From Plantactinospora endophytica (lineage in GTDB: Bacteria > Actinomycetota > Actinomycetes > Mycobacteriales > Micromonosporaceae), in contig NZ_BONW01000001.1 of assembly GCF_016862915.1 (NCBI RefSeq), forward strand, positions 582,430 through 646,429: a stretch of DNA of 64,000 bases. Reading direction: 5' to 3'. Below are positions 8,939 through 18,064 of the stretch, piece by piece. How positions within the stretch are numbered: the stretch's first letter is position 1; the number at the start of each line of letters is the position of its first letter. The position numbers and the translations under genes are program-made. The notes beneath the pieces are model-generated. The model searched no databases. It was not told the DNA's origin and saw nothing but the letters and a program-made list of their open reading frames with translations.

Positions 8939-9750
8939 CGGAGGTCGGCGAGGCCGGCGACGGCCGAATCCCCGTCCGGCGGGTCCGGTGCCGGCGGGGT
9001 GGGATCGACGGTCGGTTCGGTGCTGGGCTCGACCGGGGGCGGGGTGACCAGGACCGGCGGAGCCGTGGTGGTCGGCGGCGGCCCGACCGGTTTTCCGGGT
9101 CGGGTGGCGGAAGGTTTGGCCGTCGCGGTCGGCCTGTCGTCCGGGCTTGGGCCGCTGTTCCGGTCCGGGGAAACCGGCCGGCCGGTGCTGGACGGCGAGA
9201 TGGTACCGGCCGTCGGGGTGCCGGTCGCGGTCGGTGGCGTCGGCGTGCTGGCCGGGGCCGGGGGCCGGCCGTCCGCCTGTTCCGGCAGGGGGATCAGGAC
9301 CTGCGGAAACGTCGACCCGCCGGCAACACTCACGCCGACCAGCAGCGCATACCCGAACCCGAGCGCGCCGATCGCGTACGTCAGGTTGCGCAACCGTCGC
9401 CGGCGGCGGCCGGTGGCGTCCACGAACACCGGAGCAAGTCCGGCGTCGGCCTCGACCGGTCGGAGCAGGACGGTGTCGTCGTTGCCGCCGTTGTCGCGAT
9501 ACCTGAATGGCGTGTCGTCGGACGCCCCGTCGTCGTTTGCCACGTCCCGGGTCGGAGCTGGCTCGGCTGCCACGCCCCCGGTCGGAGTCGGCTCGTCTGC
9601 CACGTTGCCGGTCCGAGTGGGCTCGTCTGCCACGTCGCCGGTCGGAGTCGGCTCGTCGTGCCCCACTGGGCTGGTGGTCGGCTCGGGCGGGGAGGTGTCG
9701 GAGCCGGGGCGGCGAGGCGGGTGGCTGGGCGGGTCGTGCTCGATGATCAC
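8935..9750 (-). CDS. proline-rich single-pass membrane protein
   Basis: 271 residues from a GTG at 9750; there is no clear ribosome site, so the start is uncertain. An acidic, Pro/Thr-rich N-terminal half contains four 10-residue repeats of the type DEPTPTGDVA (residues 32-71). It is followed by an Arg cluster, one membrane helix (about 123-144) and a long Pro/Thr/Ser-rich extracellular tail. The topology is N-in/C-out by the positive-inside rule. No domain is recognised; the extracellular half looks like a wall-spanning spacer. The stop overlaps the start of the deacetylase/glycosyltransferase, suggesting joint function in polymer export or assembly. Confidence 0.65.
   Translation of the reverse strand: MIIEHDPPSHPPRRPGSDTSPPEPTTSPVGHDEPTPTGDVADEPTRTGNVADEPTPTGGVAAEPAPTRDVANDDGASDDTPFRYRDNGGNDDTVLLRPVEADAGLAPVFVDATGRRRRRLRNLTYAIGALGFGYALLVGVSVAGGSTFPQVLIPLPEQADGRPPAPASTPTPPTATGTPTAGTISPSSTGRPVSPDRNSGPSPDDRPTATAKPSATRPGKPVGPPPTTTAPPVLVTPPPVEPSTEPTVDPTPPAPDPPDGDSAVAGLADLR
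9538..9657 (-). repeat. four 30-bp in-frame repeats
   Basis: Four tandem 30-bp units encode DEPTPTGDVA-like decapeptides in the cytoplasmic part of the proline-rich membrane protein. The outer copies are more diverged. Confidence 0.75.
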
Positions 9751-10068
9751 CGGATGATCGTATTGATCAAAGAATGCCCTGCGTACGGGTGATCGCCCGG
9801 CCGTGACCGGGCGATCGGCTCGGACCGGTGGCCGGTTGGCCACGGCCGGTCGGACGCTCGCCCGGCCGAGCCGGCGGTAGCGGTGACGCCTACCATGCCG
9901 ACGTTTCCGGGGCGGACGACGGCGAACGGGCACCGAGCGGGGACGGTGCAAGGCACCTGTCGTCGGCGGGGTCGAACCTGTCTGACCGGCCGGCTGATGC
10001 CCGTCCGAGTACTCCGCCCCATACGCCCGTTGTGCTCGGCGGTGCGTCGGTCGGAAATCTGACTTAAC

Positions 10069-10099
10069 ACCACCCGTTGTGCCGCTGATCCCGGGTGGT
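10069..10099. other. weak hairpin
   Basis: ACCACCCG (10069-10076) pairs with CGGGTGGT (10092-10099) over a 15-nt loop, directly before the strong hairpin at 10110. It could be part of the same terminator or of a folded RNA. Confidence 0.35.
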
Positions 10100-10109
10100 T
10101 AAGCTCCTT

Positions 10110-10163
10110 GGTGCGCGCCCCAATCGCCCGCTTCCCCCGTGGCAGGCGATCGGGGCGCGCACC
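10110..10163 (+). terminator. strong 19-bp hairpin followed by TTTT
   Basis: Arms 10110-10128 and 10145-10163 pair over 19 positions with one mismatch (a G-U wobble if read on the minus strand) and a 16-nt loop. TTTT follows on the plus strand, the classical intrinsic-terminator form. No plus-strand gene ends nearby, so it either blocks stray transcription or ends an unrecognised RNA. Confidence 0.55.
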
Positions 10164-10278
10164 TTTTGTGCGGCGTCTTCGTCCGGCACCCTGCCCGGGG
10201 CCGTCGCCTCTCACCAGCGCGCCCCGCCGCTGCCGCCCCGGTTCCGCATCGCCCCGTTCCGCCTCGCATCGGCCGTTG

Positions 10279-10401
10279 CGGCCAACCTACGTCGCGGCCA
10301 ACCCACGTCGCGGCCGAGCCACGCCTGGCCGAGTCACATTGCGGCCGAGTCACACATAGCCGAGCCACGTCGCGGCCGAGCCATGCCTCGGCCAACGCCG
10401 G
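10279..10401. repeat. degenerate 16-bp tandem repeat, about 7 units
   Basis: Units of the form CGGCCGAGCCACGTCG start at about 10279, 10295, 10311, 10327, 10342, 10359, 10373 and 10389 (last one partial), with 14-17 bp periods. The period is not a multiple of three and no gene spans it. Confidence 0.75.
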
Positions 10402-10658
10402 CGCCGACCGTCCACGATGGAGCTGATCCGTATCGGGAGCGGAATCCGGTGACCAGTTCGGCGAGTTCGGGCGCGGGCAACCCACCCGACCCCGGCAGCC
10501 GGGCTACCTGGTCACCGGCGGCCCACCGGAAATTTGCCGAGCTGTGAAGGTACGGAGCCCCACCGGACCGAGCGGCTACGGACCCGTGCGTCCGCCCCGG
10601 CCGGTACGTCCGCCGGACCGTCGTGCTCGGCCGGCTGTCACGGAGGAGCACGAAGGGG

Positions 10659-12368
10659 TCAGATCCAGCGGTTGCCGAGCCACATCCGGGTCGACCACTC
10701 CGCGTACGGCAGGACCTGCCCGACGAAGATCGGATAGAAGTACGCGAAACAGATCGCGACCAGCAGCACGTACGTGCCGGCGATGACGGCGCCGATCAGG
10801 CGGCGGTCGCTGTTCCGCCCGGCCCGGTCACCGTCGATGGTCGATCCGTCCAGTGGATCCGTCCCGGCCGAGGCGCCGACCGGGGCCGGTGCCCGCGCCG
10901 GACCGATGATCACGCCGAGCACGTACGTCACGGCCAGGATCAGGAACGGCACCACCGGCGCGACGTAGAAGAAGAACATCGTCCGGCCGTCCAGCGCGAA
11001 GTAGAACCACGGCAGCAGGCCGGCGCCCACCGGCAGCAGGATCGCCAGGGCCCGCCAGTCCCGCCGGGCCACGCCGAGCCAGGCGAGCGCGGCCAGCGCC
11101 GGCAGGAACGACCACCACAGCAGCGGGGTGCCGAGCAGCAGGATCTCCGAGGCGCAGCTCGCCGCTCCGCAGGCGCCCTGGTCGGACCAGTGGAACGCGA
11201 CCGGCCGGCCGAGCAGCAGCCACTGCCACGGCCAGGACTGGTACACGTGCTTGTCGTCGAGGCCGGAATGGAACTTGAGCGCCTCTTCGTGGTAGTGCCA
11301 GAGGTTGAGCAGGCTGCCGATGACCGGCGGGCTGGACTGGCCGGTGTCGGCCCGCCAGTTCCGGAAGTAGCCGTTGTCGCTGGCGAACCAGCCCGACCAG
11401 GTGGCGAGGTAGACGACCGCGATCAGCAACCCGGCGCCGAGCAGCCAGAGCCCCTCGTCGAGGAAGGTGTCCCGCCACGGCCGGCGTACCCCGACGGAGC
11501 GGCGGGTGCCGACCTCCCAGAGCACCACCAGCAGGGCGAAAACCGGTACGAAGTACAGCGCGCTCCACTTCACCCCGAACGCGCAGCCGAGCAGTACGGC
11601 GGCGAGCAGTCGCCACCACGGCACCCCGTCGGACCACCGGAACGGCGGCCGGTTCCGCCGGCCCGGCTGACTCGGGTCGAGGCCGGACTCGACCGCCCGC
11701 AGCCAGCGCTTCCGCCGGACGTCCCGGTCGATCACCAGGGCGCCGAACGCGGCCAGCACGAAGAACATCAGGAAGATGTCGAGCAGTGCGGTGCGGGACA
11801 GCACCAGGTGGAAACCGTCCAGCGCCATCAGCAGCCCGGCGGTGCAGCCGAGCACGGTCGACTCGAACAGCCGGCGGGCGATCCGGATCAGCAGCAGTAC
11901 GGAGAGCGTGCCGATGATCGCGGCGGAGAACCGCCAGCCCAGTTCGTTGTAGCCCCAGATCTGCTCGCCGATCGCGATCATCCATTTGCCGAGCGGCGGA
12001 TGCACCACGTACGCGGCGCTGTTGTTCTTGTCGTCCCACTCGATGCCGCGCAGCAGCAGGTTGTGCGCATCGGTGGCGTAGTAGATCTCGTCGAAGATCT
12101 TGCCCTTGGGACTGCTCAGCCCGACCAGCCGGAGGATGCCGGCGATCAGCACCACGACGGCGGTGGCCAGCCACGACCACGGTTCGAGCCGGGCGTCGAA
12201 CGGCGCCAGCCGACGTCTGATGATCGCCGGTACGCCCCCGCCGGGGCGCTCGCGGCGCTCGGTGGTGGCTGTCCCGCCCGGGGTGGCCGAAACCACCTCG
12301 ACCACCGGGCCTGCCGGCGGCCCGGCGGTGCCCGGGCTCTCGGTCTGCGCTGTCGACGCCAGAGTCAC
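10659..12368 (-). CDS. pmt: protein O-mannosyltransferase (GT39)
   Basis: 569 residues. A multi-pass membrane protein of the dolichyl/polyprenyl-phosphate-mannose protein mannosyltransferase family. The first lumenal loop carries the catalytic acidic pair (KIFDEIYYATDAH, Asp93-Glu94) after the first helix, followed by HPPLGKWMIA, and about ten further hydrophobic helices. It should transfer mannose from polyprenyl-phosphate-mannose to Ser/Thr of proteins being exported. GTG at 12368 is chosen because TACGAT (12375-12380) lies 6 nt upstream, fitting a leaderless transcript. Divergent adjacency to rsmI is a common actinobacterial arrangement. Confidence 0.92.
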   Translation of the reverse strand: MTLASTAQTESPGTAGPPAGPVVEVVSATPGGTATTERRERPGGGVPAIIRRRLAPFDARLEPWSWLATAVVVLIAGILRLVGLSSPKGKIFDEIYYATDAHNLLLRGIEWDDKNNSAAYVVHPPLGKWMIAIGEQIWGYNELGWRFSAAIIGTLSVLLLIRIARRLFESTVLGCTAGLLMALDGFHLVLSRTALLDIFLMFFVLAAFGALVIDRDVRRKRWLRAVESGLDPSQPGRRNRPPFRWSDGVPWWRLLAAVLLGCAFGVKWSALYFVPVFALLVVLWEVGTRRSVGVRRPWRDTFLDEGLWLLGAGLLIAVVYLATWSGWFASDNGYFRNWRADTGQSSPPVIGSLLNLWHYHEEALKFHSGLDDKHVYQSWPWQWLLLGRPVAFHWSDQGACGAASCASEILLLGTPLLWWSFLPALAALAWLGVARRDWRALAILLPVGAGLLPWFYFALDGRTMFFFYVAPVVPFLILAVTYVLGVIIGPARAPAPVGASAGTDPLDGSTIDGDRAGRNSDRRLIGAVIAGTYVLLVAICFAYFYPIFVGQVLPYAEWSTRMWLGNRWI

Positions 12369-12374
12369 CTCGTG

Positions 12375-12380
12375 ATCGTA
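12375..12380 (-). promoter_or_regulatory. -10 box, leaderless pmt promoter
   Basis: TACGAT on the minus strand ends 6 nt before the GTG of pmt, placing the transcript start at or next to the start codon. Confidence 0.4.
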
Positions 12381-12452
12381 GGCTGCCAGTGGGCGAAACG
12401 GGGCACGACGCTCGCTATGTGCGATGACGGGTATCGATGAAGGAGTCAGTTG

Positions 12453-13313
12453 GTGGAAAATTCGCCCGGTAACGGCCGGCTGATCCTGCTCGGGGCGCCG
12501 CTCGGAAACCCCGGTGATGCCTCGGCGCGGCTGCGGGACGCCCTCGGCCGGGCCGACGTGGTGGCCGCCGAGGACACCCGCCGGCTCACCCGGCTGGCCC
12601 GGGACCTGGACGTCACCATCACCGGCAAGATCGTCTCGTACTTCGAGGGCAACGAGGACCGCCGTACCCCCGACCTCGTCGACGCCGTCCTCGACGGCGC
12701 GCTGGTCGCACTCGTCACCGACGCCGGGATGCCGAGCGTCTCCGATCCCGGCTACCGGCTGGTCCGGGCCGCGCTGGAGGCCGGAGCGCCGGTCACCGTG
12801 GCCCCCGGCCCGAGCGCGGTCACCACCGCGCTGGCCCTCTCCGGCCTGCCGACCGACCGGTTCTGCTTCGAGGGCTTCCTGCCGCGCACCGGCGGCCCGC
12901 GCCGGGCCCGGCTGCGGGCGCTCGCCGCCGAGGAGCGCACCCTGGTCTTCTTCGAGGCGCCGCACCGGGTCGCCGCCGCGCTCACCGACCTGGCCGCCGC
13001 GTTCGGCGCCGAGCGCCCGGCGGCACTCTGCCGCGAACTGACCAAGACCTACGAGGAGGTGCTGCGCCGCCCGCTCGGCGAGCTGGCGACCTGGGCCGCC
13101 GAGGGCGAGCCGCGCGGCGAGATCACCCTGGTGGTGGCGGGCGCCCCGGCGGTCGCCGCGCCGGCACCGGCCGTTGCCGACCTGCGGGCCGCGGTGGCCG
13201 ACCTGGAAGCCGGGGGTACGTCCCGACGCGACGCCATCGCCGCCGTCGCCGTCGAGTACGGCCTGCGCCGCCGGGACGTCTACGCCGCCGTGCACCCGCC
13301 GACGGCCGGCTGA
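12453..13313 (+). CDS. rsmI: 16S rRNA 2'-O-methyltransferase RsmI
   Basis: 286 residues. A tetrapyrrole-methylase-fold enzyme that 2'-O-methylates C1402 of 16S rRNA with S-adenosylmethionine, tuning decoding in the P site. Diagnostic motifs are LILLGAPLGNPGD near the N-terminus, VAAEDTRRLTRL and the glycine-rich VTDAGMPSVSDPGY. Length matches the family (about 270-290). GTG at 12453 is chosen over TTG at 12450 because it lies 7 nt from AAGGAG (12440-12445). It is transcribed divergently from pmt. Confidence 0.95.
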   Translation: MENSPGNGRLILLGAPLGNPGDASARLRDALGRADVVAAEDTRRLTRLARDLDVTITGKIVSYFEGNEDRRTPDLVDAVLDGALVALVTDAGMPSVSDPGYRLVRAALEAGAPVTVAPGPSAVTTALALSGLPTDRFCFEGFLPRTGGPRRARLRALAAEERTLVFFEAPHRVAAALTDLAAAFGAERPAALCRELTKTYEEVLRRPLGELATWAAEGEPRGEITLVVAGAPAVAAPAPAVADLRAAVADLEAGGTSRRDAIAAVAVEYGLRRRDVYAAVHPPTAG

Positions 13314-13336
13314 CGGCTCTCTCCGCCCGAGCGGGA

Positions 13337-14431
13337 TCAGTAGGCGGCGGCCAGGAAACCGGCGGTGAGCAGTACCGGGCCGGCCACGCTGACCAGGGCT
13401 GCGGCGTGCCTGTTTCGGCGGTCGGGCAGCCGGAGCGCCCCGGTGGCCCAACCGGCTCCGAGGCAGCACAGCAGCAGCATCGCGAAGCCGAGTACCCAGC
13501 GCAGGTGCAGCAGGCCGGTGCCCACCCCGACGTACGCCTTCCCGCTCTCCGCCCCGGTCATCCGGGCCGCCAGGCGGTTGCCGAAGTCCCGGTACTGCCC
13601 GTCGACCCCGACCAGCCGGACGTCGTGCACCCGGAACAGGCCGCTGTCGGTGCGGAAGTCACCCCGGCAGTGCTGTGCCAGTCCTCGGCCGGTACAGGTT
13701 TCCACCGTCGCCGTACCCCGCTCGCCGTGTCCGACGGCGAGCCAGAACGGCTCGGCGCTGACCCAGGCGAAGAAGCTGGCGACGAGGGAGCAGAGGATCA
13801 CGCCCGCGAGCCCGAGCGCGGGATTCCGCTGCGGCTTCGGTGGTCGGGGCGCCCGTTGCCGGGCTGCCGTCGCGGCCGGGTCCTTCGGGCGGCCGTACCA
13901 GGTCCGGGGGGTGGGCTGCACGGGTGTGCCGTCCCAGTGGACCTCCTCGATCGGCAGCCAGAACTCCTCCTCCTCCTCGACCGTCTCCGGGTCCGCGCCC
14001 GGATGGATGGTCGGCAGCGATCCGGTCGGCCCGTGCCAGGTCGGTAACGCCCGGGGCGCCCGCTGGGGCAGCATCGTGATCGGGGCGCCGGTGGTCGCCT
14101 CGATGCCGGCCGGCCCGGGCACCGTGCCGGGGGCGCCGAGCCAGGCGGAGCCGAGTGCCGGGGTGGCGCCCCGGAACGGTCCGGCCGGCGCGGGTTCGTA
14201 GGCCGGGGCCGGCCGCTGCTGCGGCGCCGGTGCGACCTCGGGGCTCTGCACGGGCTGCCCCGGCGCGGGCGGGGCCTCGGCCGGAAGTCGCTCGCCCGCC
14301 GCAGGCTGCTCGCCCGCCGAGGGCTGCTCGTCGGGCGGTACGGGCTGCGTGGCGGCGGGGGCCGGCGGGTCGGGATCGGCCTCGGAAGGGCACGTTTCCG
14401 CTGCTTGCTGCCCACCCTCCTGGCCCGTCAC
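13337..14431 (-). CDS. proline-rich protein with C-terminal membrane helices
   Basis: About 364 residues, not recognised. The first half is a low-complexity Pro/Ala/Glu region, followed by an acidic stretch (about [18 protein letters not shown]) and a basic linker. The last 160 residues contain a membrane helix ([18 protein letters not shown]), an extracytoplasmic loop with two cysteines ([12 protein letters not shown]) and two more helices ending at the C-terminus. It is probably an inner-membrane protein with a disordered cytoplasmic tail. GTG at 14431 and TTG at 14446 are both possible starts; neither has a good ribosome site. It converges on rsmI and is divergent from metG. Confidence 0.7.
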   Translation of the reverse strand: MTGQEGGQQAAETCPSEADPDPPAPAATQPVPPDEQPSAGEQPAAGERLPAEAPPAPGQPVQSPEVAPAPQQRPAPAYEPAPAGPFRGATPALGSAWLGAPGTVPGPAGIEATTGAPITMLPQRAPRALPTWHGPTGSLPTIHPGADPETVEEEEEFWLPIEEVHWDGTPVQPTPRTWYGRPKDPAATAARQRAPRPPKPQRNPALGLAGVILCSLVASFFAWVSAEPFWLAVGHGERGTATVETCTGRGLAQHCRGDFRTDSGLFRVHDVRLVGVDGQYRDFGNRLAARMTGAESGKAYVGVGTGLLHLRWVLGFAMLLLCCLGAGWATGALRLPDRRNRHAAALVSVAGPVLLTAGFLAAAY

Positions 14432-14640
14432 CCGTCCATTGGACAACGCTGGCCGGGCCCGGCCGGACAGCCCGGGGCGCGTGTCGAAGGAGAAAAAAGT
14501 CGGATATCAGTCTGAATATTGGCAGGTTGGGCGATCTTTCCCCTCAAGTACCCGTCGATGCCCCGAGCCCCCGGCCGGCCCCGCGCCGCACCTCGGAGCC
14601 CGGGTCAGGCGTTGGTTCGCGGTACGCCGAGCGCGGTCAC

Positions 14641-14646
14641 TAGGCT
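14641..14646 (+). promoter_or_regulatory. -10 box, leaderless metG promoter
   Basis: TAGGCT ends 8 nt before the ATG of metG and no ribosome site is present, fitting a leaderless transcript. Confidence 0.5.
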
Positions 14647-14654
14647 TGCTTCCC

Positions 14655-16457
14655 ATGAGTCACGTTCTCGCGGCGGTTGCCTGGCCGTACGCCAACGGCC
14701 CGCGCCACATCGGCCACGTCTCCGGCTTCGGGGTCCCCTCCGACGTGTTCAGCCGGTACATGCGGATGGCCGGCCACGACGTACTCATGGTCAGCGGCAC
14801 CGACGAGCACGGCACGCCGATCCAGGTGCAGGCGGACAAGGAGGGGGTCACCCCCCGCGAGCTGGCCGACCGCTACAACCGGGTGATCGTCGAGGACCTG
14901 CACGGGCTCGGCCTCTCCTACGACCTGTTCACCCGCACCACCACCCGCAACCACTACGCGGTGGTGCAGGAGTTGTTCGAGGTGCTGCACCGCAACGGCT
15001 ACATCGTGCCCAAGGTCACCATGGGGGCGATCTCGCCGTCCACCGGCCGTACCCTGCCGGACCGCTACATCGAGGGCACCTGCCCGATCTGCGGCTACCA
15101 GCACGCCCGGGGCGACCAGTGCGACAACTGCGGCAACCAGCTCGATCCGATCGACCTGGTCAACCCGCGCTCGAAGATCAACGGTGAGACGCCGCAGTTC
15201 GTCGAGACCGAGCACTTCTTCCTCGACCTGCCGGCCTTCGCCCAGGCGCTCGGCAAGTGGCTGGACGGCCGGGAGGGCTGGCGGCCCAACGTGCTGCGGT
15301 TCTCCAAGAACCTGCTGGACGACCTCCAGCCCCGGGCGATCACCCGGGACCTGGAATGGGGCGTACCCATCCCGCTGGAGGGCTGGCGCGACCGCACCGA
15401 CAAGCGGATCTACGTCTGGTTCGACGCGGTGATCGGCTACCTGTCGGCGTCGATCGAGTGGGCGCGGCGCTCCGGCGACCCGGAGGCGTGGCGGCGCTGG
15501 TGGGCGGCGGACGCCCAGGGGAAGGACGCCCGGGGCTACTACTTCATGGGCAAGGACAACATCGTCTTCCACTCGGTGATCTGGCCGGCGCTGCTGCTCG
15601 GCTACGACGGCGAGGGCGACCGGGGCGGCGAGCCCGGCGACCTGGGCCGGCTCAACCTGCCGACCGAGGTGGTCTCCAGCGAGTTCCTGACCATGGAGGG
15701 GAAGAAGTTCTCCTCGTCCCGGCAGGTCGTGATCTACGTACGGGACTTCCTGGCCCGGTACGACGCCGACGCGTTGCGCTACTTCATCGCGGTCGCCGGG
15801 CCGGAGAGCCAGGACACCGACTTCACCTGGGCGGAGTTCCTGCGCCGCAACAACGACGAACTGGTGGCCGGCTGGGGCAACCTGGTCAACCGGTCGATCT
15901 CGATGGCGGCGAAGAACTTCGGCGCGATCCCGCCGATCGATCCCGCCGGGCTGACCGAGGCCGACGAGGCGCTGCTGGCCACCGCGCGGGCCGGCTTCGC
16001 CACGGTCGGGGAGCTGATCTCCAAGCACCGGCAAAAGCAGGCGATCGGCGAGGCGATGCGGGTGGTCGCCGAGGCCAACAAATACCTTTCCGAGCAGGCC
16101 CCGTGGAAGCTGAAGGGCGAGGCCGACAAGCCCCGGATGGGCACCATCCTGCACGTCGCGCTCCAGGTCGTCAGCGACGCCAACACGCTGCTCACGCCGT
16201 TCCTGCCGCACTCGGCGCAGCGGGTGCACGAGCTGCTCGGCGGTACCGGCGTACACGCGCCGATGCCGTCGATCGTGGAGGTCGAAGACCTCGACGGCGG
16301 GCCGTCGTACCCGGTGCTGACCGGGGACTACACGGTCGGGGCGAAGTGGGAGTCGGTACCGGTCGAGGCGGGGCGGGCGCTGGCCGCGCCGAAGCCGGTG
16401 TTCCGCAAGCTCGACCCGTCGATCGTCGACGAGGAACTCGCCCGACTCGGCGATTGA
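14655..16457 (+). CDS. metG: methionyl-tRNA synthetase
   Basis: 600 residues. A class I synthetase that charges tRNA-Met. The HIGH-type signature is [14 protein letters not shown] at the N-terminus. The zinc knuckle [18 protein letters not shown] (about 145-162) has four cysteines. The KMSKS loop is represented by GKKFSSSR (about 350). The anticodon-binding helical domain follows; no C-terminal dimerisation (Trbp111) domain is attached. The start is fixed by the conserved N-terminus, with the -10 box 8 nt upstream and no ribosome site. It is monocistronic and followed by a methyltransferase gene with its own promoter. Confidence 0.97.
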   Translation: MSHVLAAVAWPYANGPRHIGHVSGFGVPSDVFSRYMRMAGHDVLMVSGTDEHGTPIQVQADKEGVTPRELADRYNRVIVEDLHGLGLSYDLFTRTTTRNHYAVVQELFEVLHRNGYIVPKVTMGAISPSTGRTLPDRYIEGTCPICGYQHARGDQCDNCGNQLDPIDLVNPRSKINGETPQFVETEHFFLDLPAFAQALGKWLDGREGWRPNVLRFSKNLLDDLQPRAITRDLEWGVPIPLEGWRDRTDKRIYVWFDAVIGYLSASIEWARRSGDPEAWRRWWAADAQGKDARGYYFMGKDNIVFHSVIWPALLLGYDGEGDRGGEPGDLGRLNLPTEVVSSEFLTMEGKKFSSSRQVVIYVRDFLARYDADALRYFIAVAGPESQDTDFTWAEFLRRNNDELVAGWGNLVNRSISMAAKNFGAIPPIDPAGLTEADEALLATARAGFATVGELISKHRQKQAIGEAMRVVAEANKYLSEQAPWKLKGEADKPRMGTILHVALQVVSDANTLLTPFLPHSAQRVHELLGGTGVHAPMPSIVEVEDLDGGPSYPVLTGDYTVGAKWESVPVEAGRALAAPKPVFRKLDPSIVDEELARLGD

Positions 16458-16471
16458 TCCACTTCACTCGG

Positions 16472-16477
16472 TAGGAT
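16472..16477 (+). promoter_or_regulatory. -10 box of methyltransferase gene
   Basis: TAGGAT in the gap after metG, 55 nt before the GTG of the next gene; the leader contains its GGAG ribosome site. Confidence 0.35.
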
Positions 16478-16532
16478 TCGTGTTTCCCACTTCCCCCGAG
16501 TCGGAGACGGTGTCAACTGTGGAGTCGGTGTC

Positions 16533-17393
16533 GTGACCGCGCCCAACGACGGAAGCAAGCCCCAGATCCGCCAGGACGTTCCCACCCCGGCCCGGATGTA
16601 CGACTACTGCCTCGGTGGCAAGGACAACTTCCCGGTCGACCGGGCGGCGGTGCTGGCGGTACACAAGCAGTTCCCGGAGGGTGTGCACGAGGCCCGGAAC
16701 AATCGCCTGTTCCTCTACCGACTGGTGCGGTTCCTGGCCCGCGACGCCGGGATCCGGCAGTTCCTCGACATGGGCAGCGGACTGCCGACCCAGGCCAACG
16801 TGCACCAGGTGGCCCAGCGCTTCCAGCCGGACGCGCACGTCGTCTACGTCGACAACGACCCGATCGTGCTGGCGCACGGCCGGGCACTGCTCGCCGACGA
16901 CCGCACCACCACCGTGATCGCGGCGGACATGACCGAGCCGAAGCGGATCCTCGGCGACCCGGAGACGCGGAAGCTGATCGACTTCGCCCAGCCGGCGGCG
17001 GCGCTGTTCCTGTCGATCGGGCACTCCATCGTCGACGACACGTTGCTGCGCGACATGCTCGTCACCGTCTGGGAGAGCCTCGCCTCCGGCAGCTACCTCG
17101 CGTTCTCCCAGGTGGTCGGGGTGGACCAGGCGACGGTGGACGAGGGCAACGAGATGACCAGGCGACTTGGCCTGGCCTGGCGCAACCGTACGACGGAGCA
17201 GGTCGCCGAGCTGCTGGGCGCGCTGACCGGGGCGGAGCTGCTGGAGCCGGGGCTGGTGAAGGTCGTCGACTGGCGTCCCGACCCCGACCAGCCGCTGCTG
17301 GCACACGTCGACGAGCCGCTGCGGCCGTACCTTGAGTCGGTGCCGGAGAACCAGCGCTCCATGGAGTGCGGCGTGGTGTTCCGCAAGCCCTGA
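16533..17393 (+). CDS. SAM-dependent methyltransferase, DUF574 family
   Basis: 286 residues, full-length for the DUF574 (Methyltransf_19) family that is expanded in Streptomyces and Micromonosporaceae. Characteristic features are PTPARMYDYCLGGKDNFPVD near the N-terminus, the SAM-binding strand FLDMGSGLPTQANVH (about 77-91), YVDNDPIVLAHG as the acidic ribose-binding segment and FLSIGHSIVDD. The substrate is unknown for the family. GTG at 16533 follows GGAG with 8-nt spacing. Downstream, a 12-bp direct repeat (17401-17412, 17416-17427) overlaps the end of the convergent small gene. Confidence 0.9.
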   Translation: MTAPNDGSKPQIRQDVPTPARMYDYCLGGKDNFPVDRAAVLAVHKQFPEGVHEARNNRLFLYRLVRFLARDAGIRQFLDMGSGLPTQANVHQVAQRFQPDAHVVYVDNDPIVLAHGRALLADDRTTTVIAADMTEPKRILGDPETRKLIDFAQPAAALFLSIGHSIVDDTLLRDMLVTVWESLASGSYLAFSQVVGVDQATVDEGNEMTRRLGLAWRNRTTEQVAELLGALTGAELLEPGLVKVVDWRPDPDQPLLAHVDEPLRPYLESVPENQRSMECGVVFRKP

Positions 17394-17423
17394 GCCCGCC
17401 CGGTCCGACTACCGCCGGTCCGA

Positions 17424-17753
17424 CTACGGCCGCCGGGCCGATTCGAGTACGCCTTCGGCCAGTGCGACGCATCCTTCGAGGAAGGTCCGGGCGGCGGCCT
17501 CGGTGCACTCGTCCAGACTGTGGTTCGCGTCGATCTCGACCAGATAGGTCAGGGTCCAGCCCTTCGACGGATCGTCCAGCACGGCTCGCAACGCGGCCAG
17601 GCCCGCCGTCACCACGTGTGCGGCGGAACTCGCCAGATCCGCGCGTACCTCGTCGTCGTCGCCCCCGTCGGACCAGAACGTGCTCACGAAGCGCTGGGCC
17701 CGCTCCACCAGGGGGTCGGGCCGCCCGACGAAGAACGCCTCCCGCTCTGCCAT
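17424..17753 (-). CDS. small conserved-looking protein of unknown function
   Basis: 109 residues from ATG 17753. Not recognised. The composition is mixed alpha (VERAQRFVSTFW, AARTFLEGCVALAEGVLES) with an acidic centre. There is no signal peptide or membrane segment. The coding character is supported by amphipathic helices and absence of low complexity; a G-rich stretch lies right before the ATG. It converges on the DUF574 methyltransferase gene and is divergent from the ECF sigma gene 311 bp away. A role cannot be assigned. Confidence 0.6.
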   Translation of the reverse strand: MAEREAFFVGRPDPLVERAQRFVSTFWSDGGDDDEVRADLASSAAHVVTAGLAALRAVLDDPSKGWTLTYLVEIDANHSLDECTEAAARTFLEGCVALAEGVLESARRP

Positions 17754-17949
17754 GCCCCCATGGTCGCACCGAGCGGCAGGAGCCGGGCCGACCCGGGAAC
17801 TGGGGGACAGCGGCACAGGGTCGACCCGGCGGTCAGCCGGCGACGATCGCGATGCCTGCGGCCGTCACCCGAACACCGTCAATCGTGCGGTCCGTCCCTT
17901 GTAGGCGTCTGGACGTGAACCTTGAATCCACTCGTCAATCGCGGTCGGC

Positions 17950-17975
17950 GGAACTGAAACAACCGACCAGGTCTG
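17950..17975 (+). promoter_or_regulatory. possible ECF-type promoter
   Basis: GGAAC (17950-17954), 16 nt, then GTCT resembles an ECF -35/-10 pair, 90 nt before the sigma-factor gene, as expected for autoregulation. The rest of the 311-bp gap 17754-18064 shows nothing else. Confidence 0.3.
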
Positions 17976-18064
17976 CGGCATAGCAAGGGTGGCAGGGCAC
18001 CACGACCTGGGAGGGACACATTGCTGGACGAACACGTCCGAGGGCCGGCCGGAACGGGGCACGG

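Larger units (their letters stand above)
9751..10658. other. 0.9-kb gene-free region
   Basis: No convincing gene was found. The open frames here lack ribosome sites and known motifs and are typical of random high-GC DNA. The region holds hairpins at 10069-10099 and 10110-10163 and a degenerate 16-bp tandem repeat at 10279-10401. Confidence 0.5.

Noticed and set aside
9538..10401. Repeat-rich stretch considered as a CRISPR array
   Set aside because: Repeats are contiguous, 16 or 30 bp and degenerate, with no unique spacers and no cas genes.
10623..12440. 605-codon plus-strand frame opposite pmt
   Set aside because: Gln/Pro/Arg-rich antisense translation of a membrane protein gene; no coding signal.
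14640..16256. 538-codon open frame on the minus strand across metG
   Set aside because: Complete overlap with a certain gene; composition is the usual antisense shadow of high-GC coding DNA.
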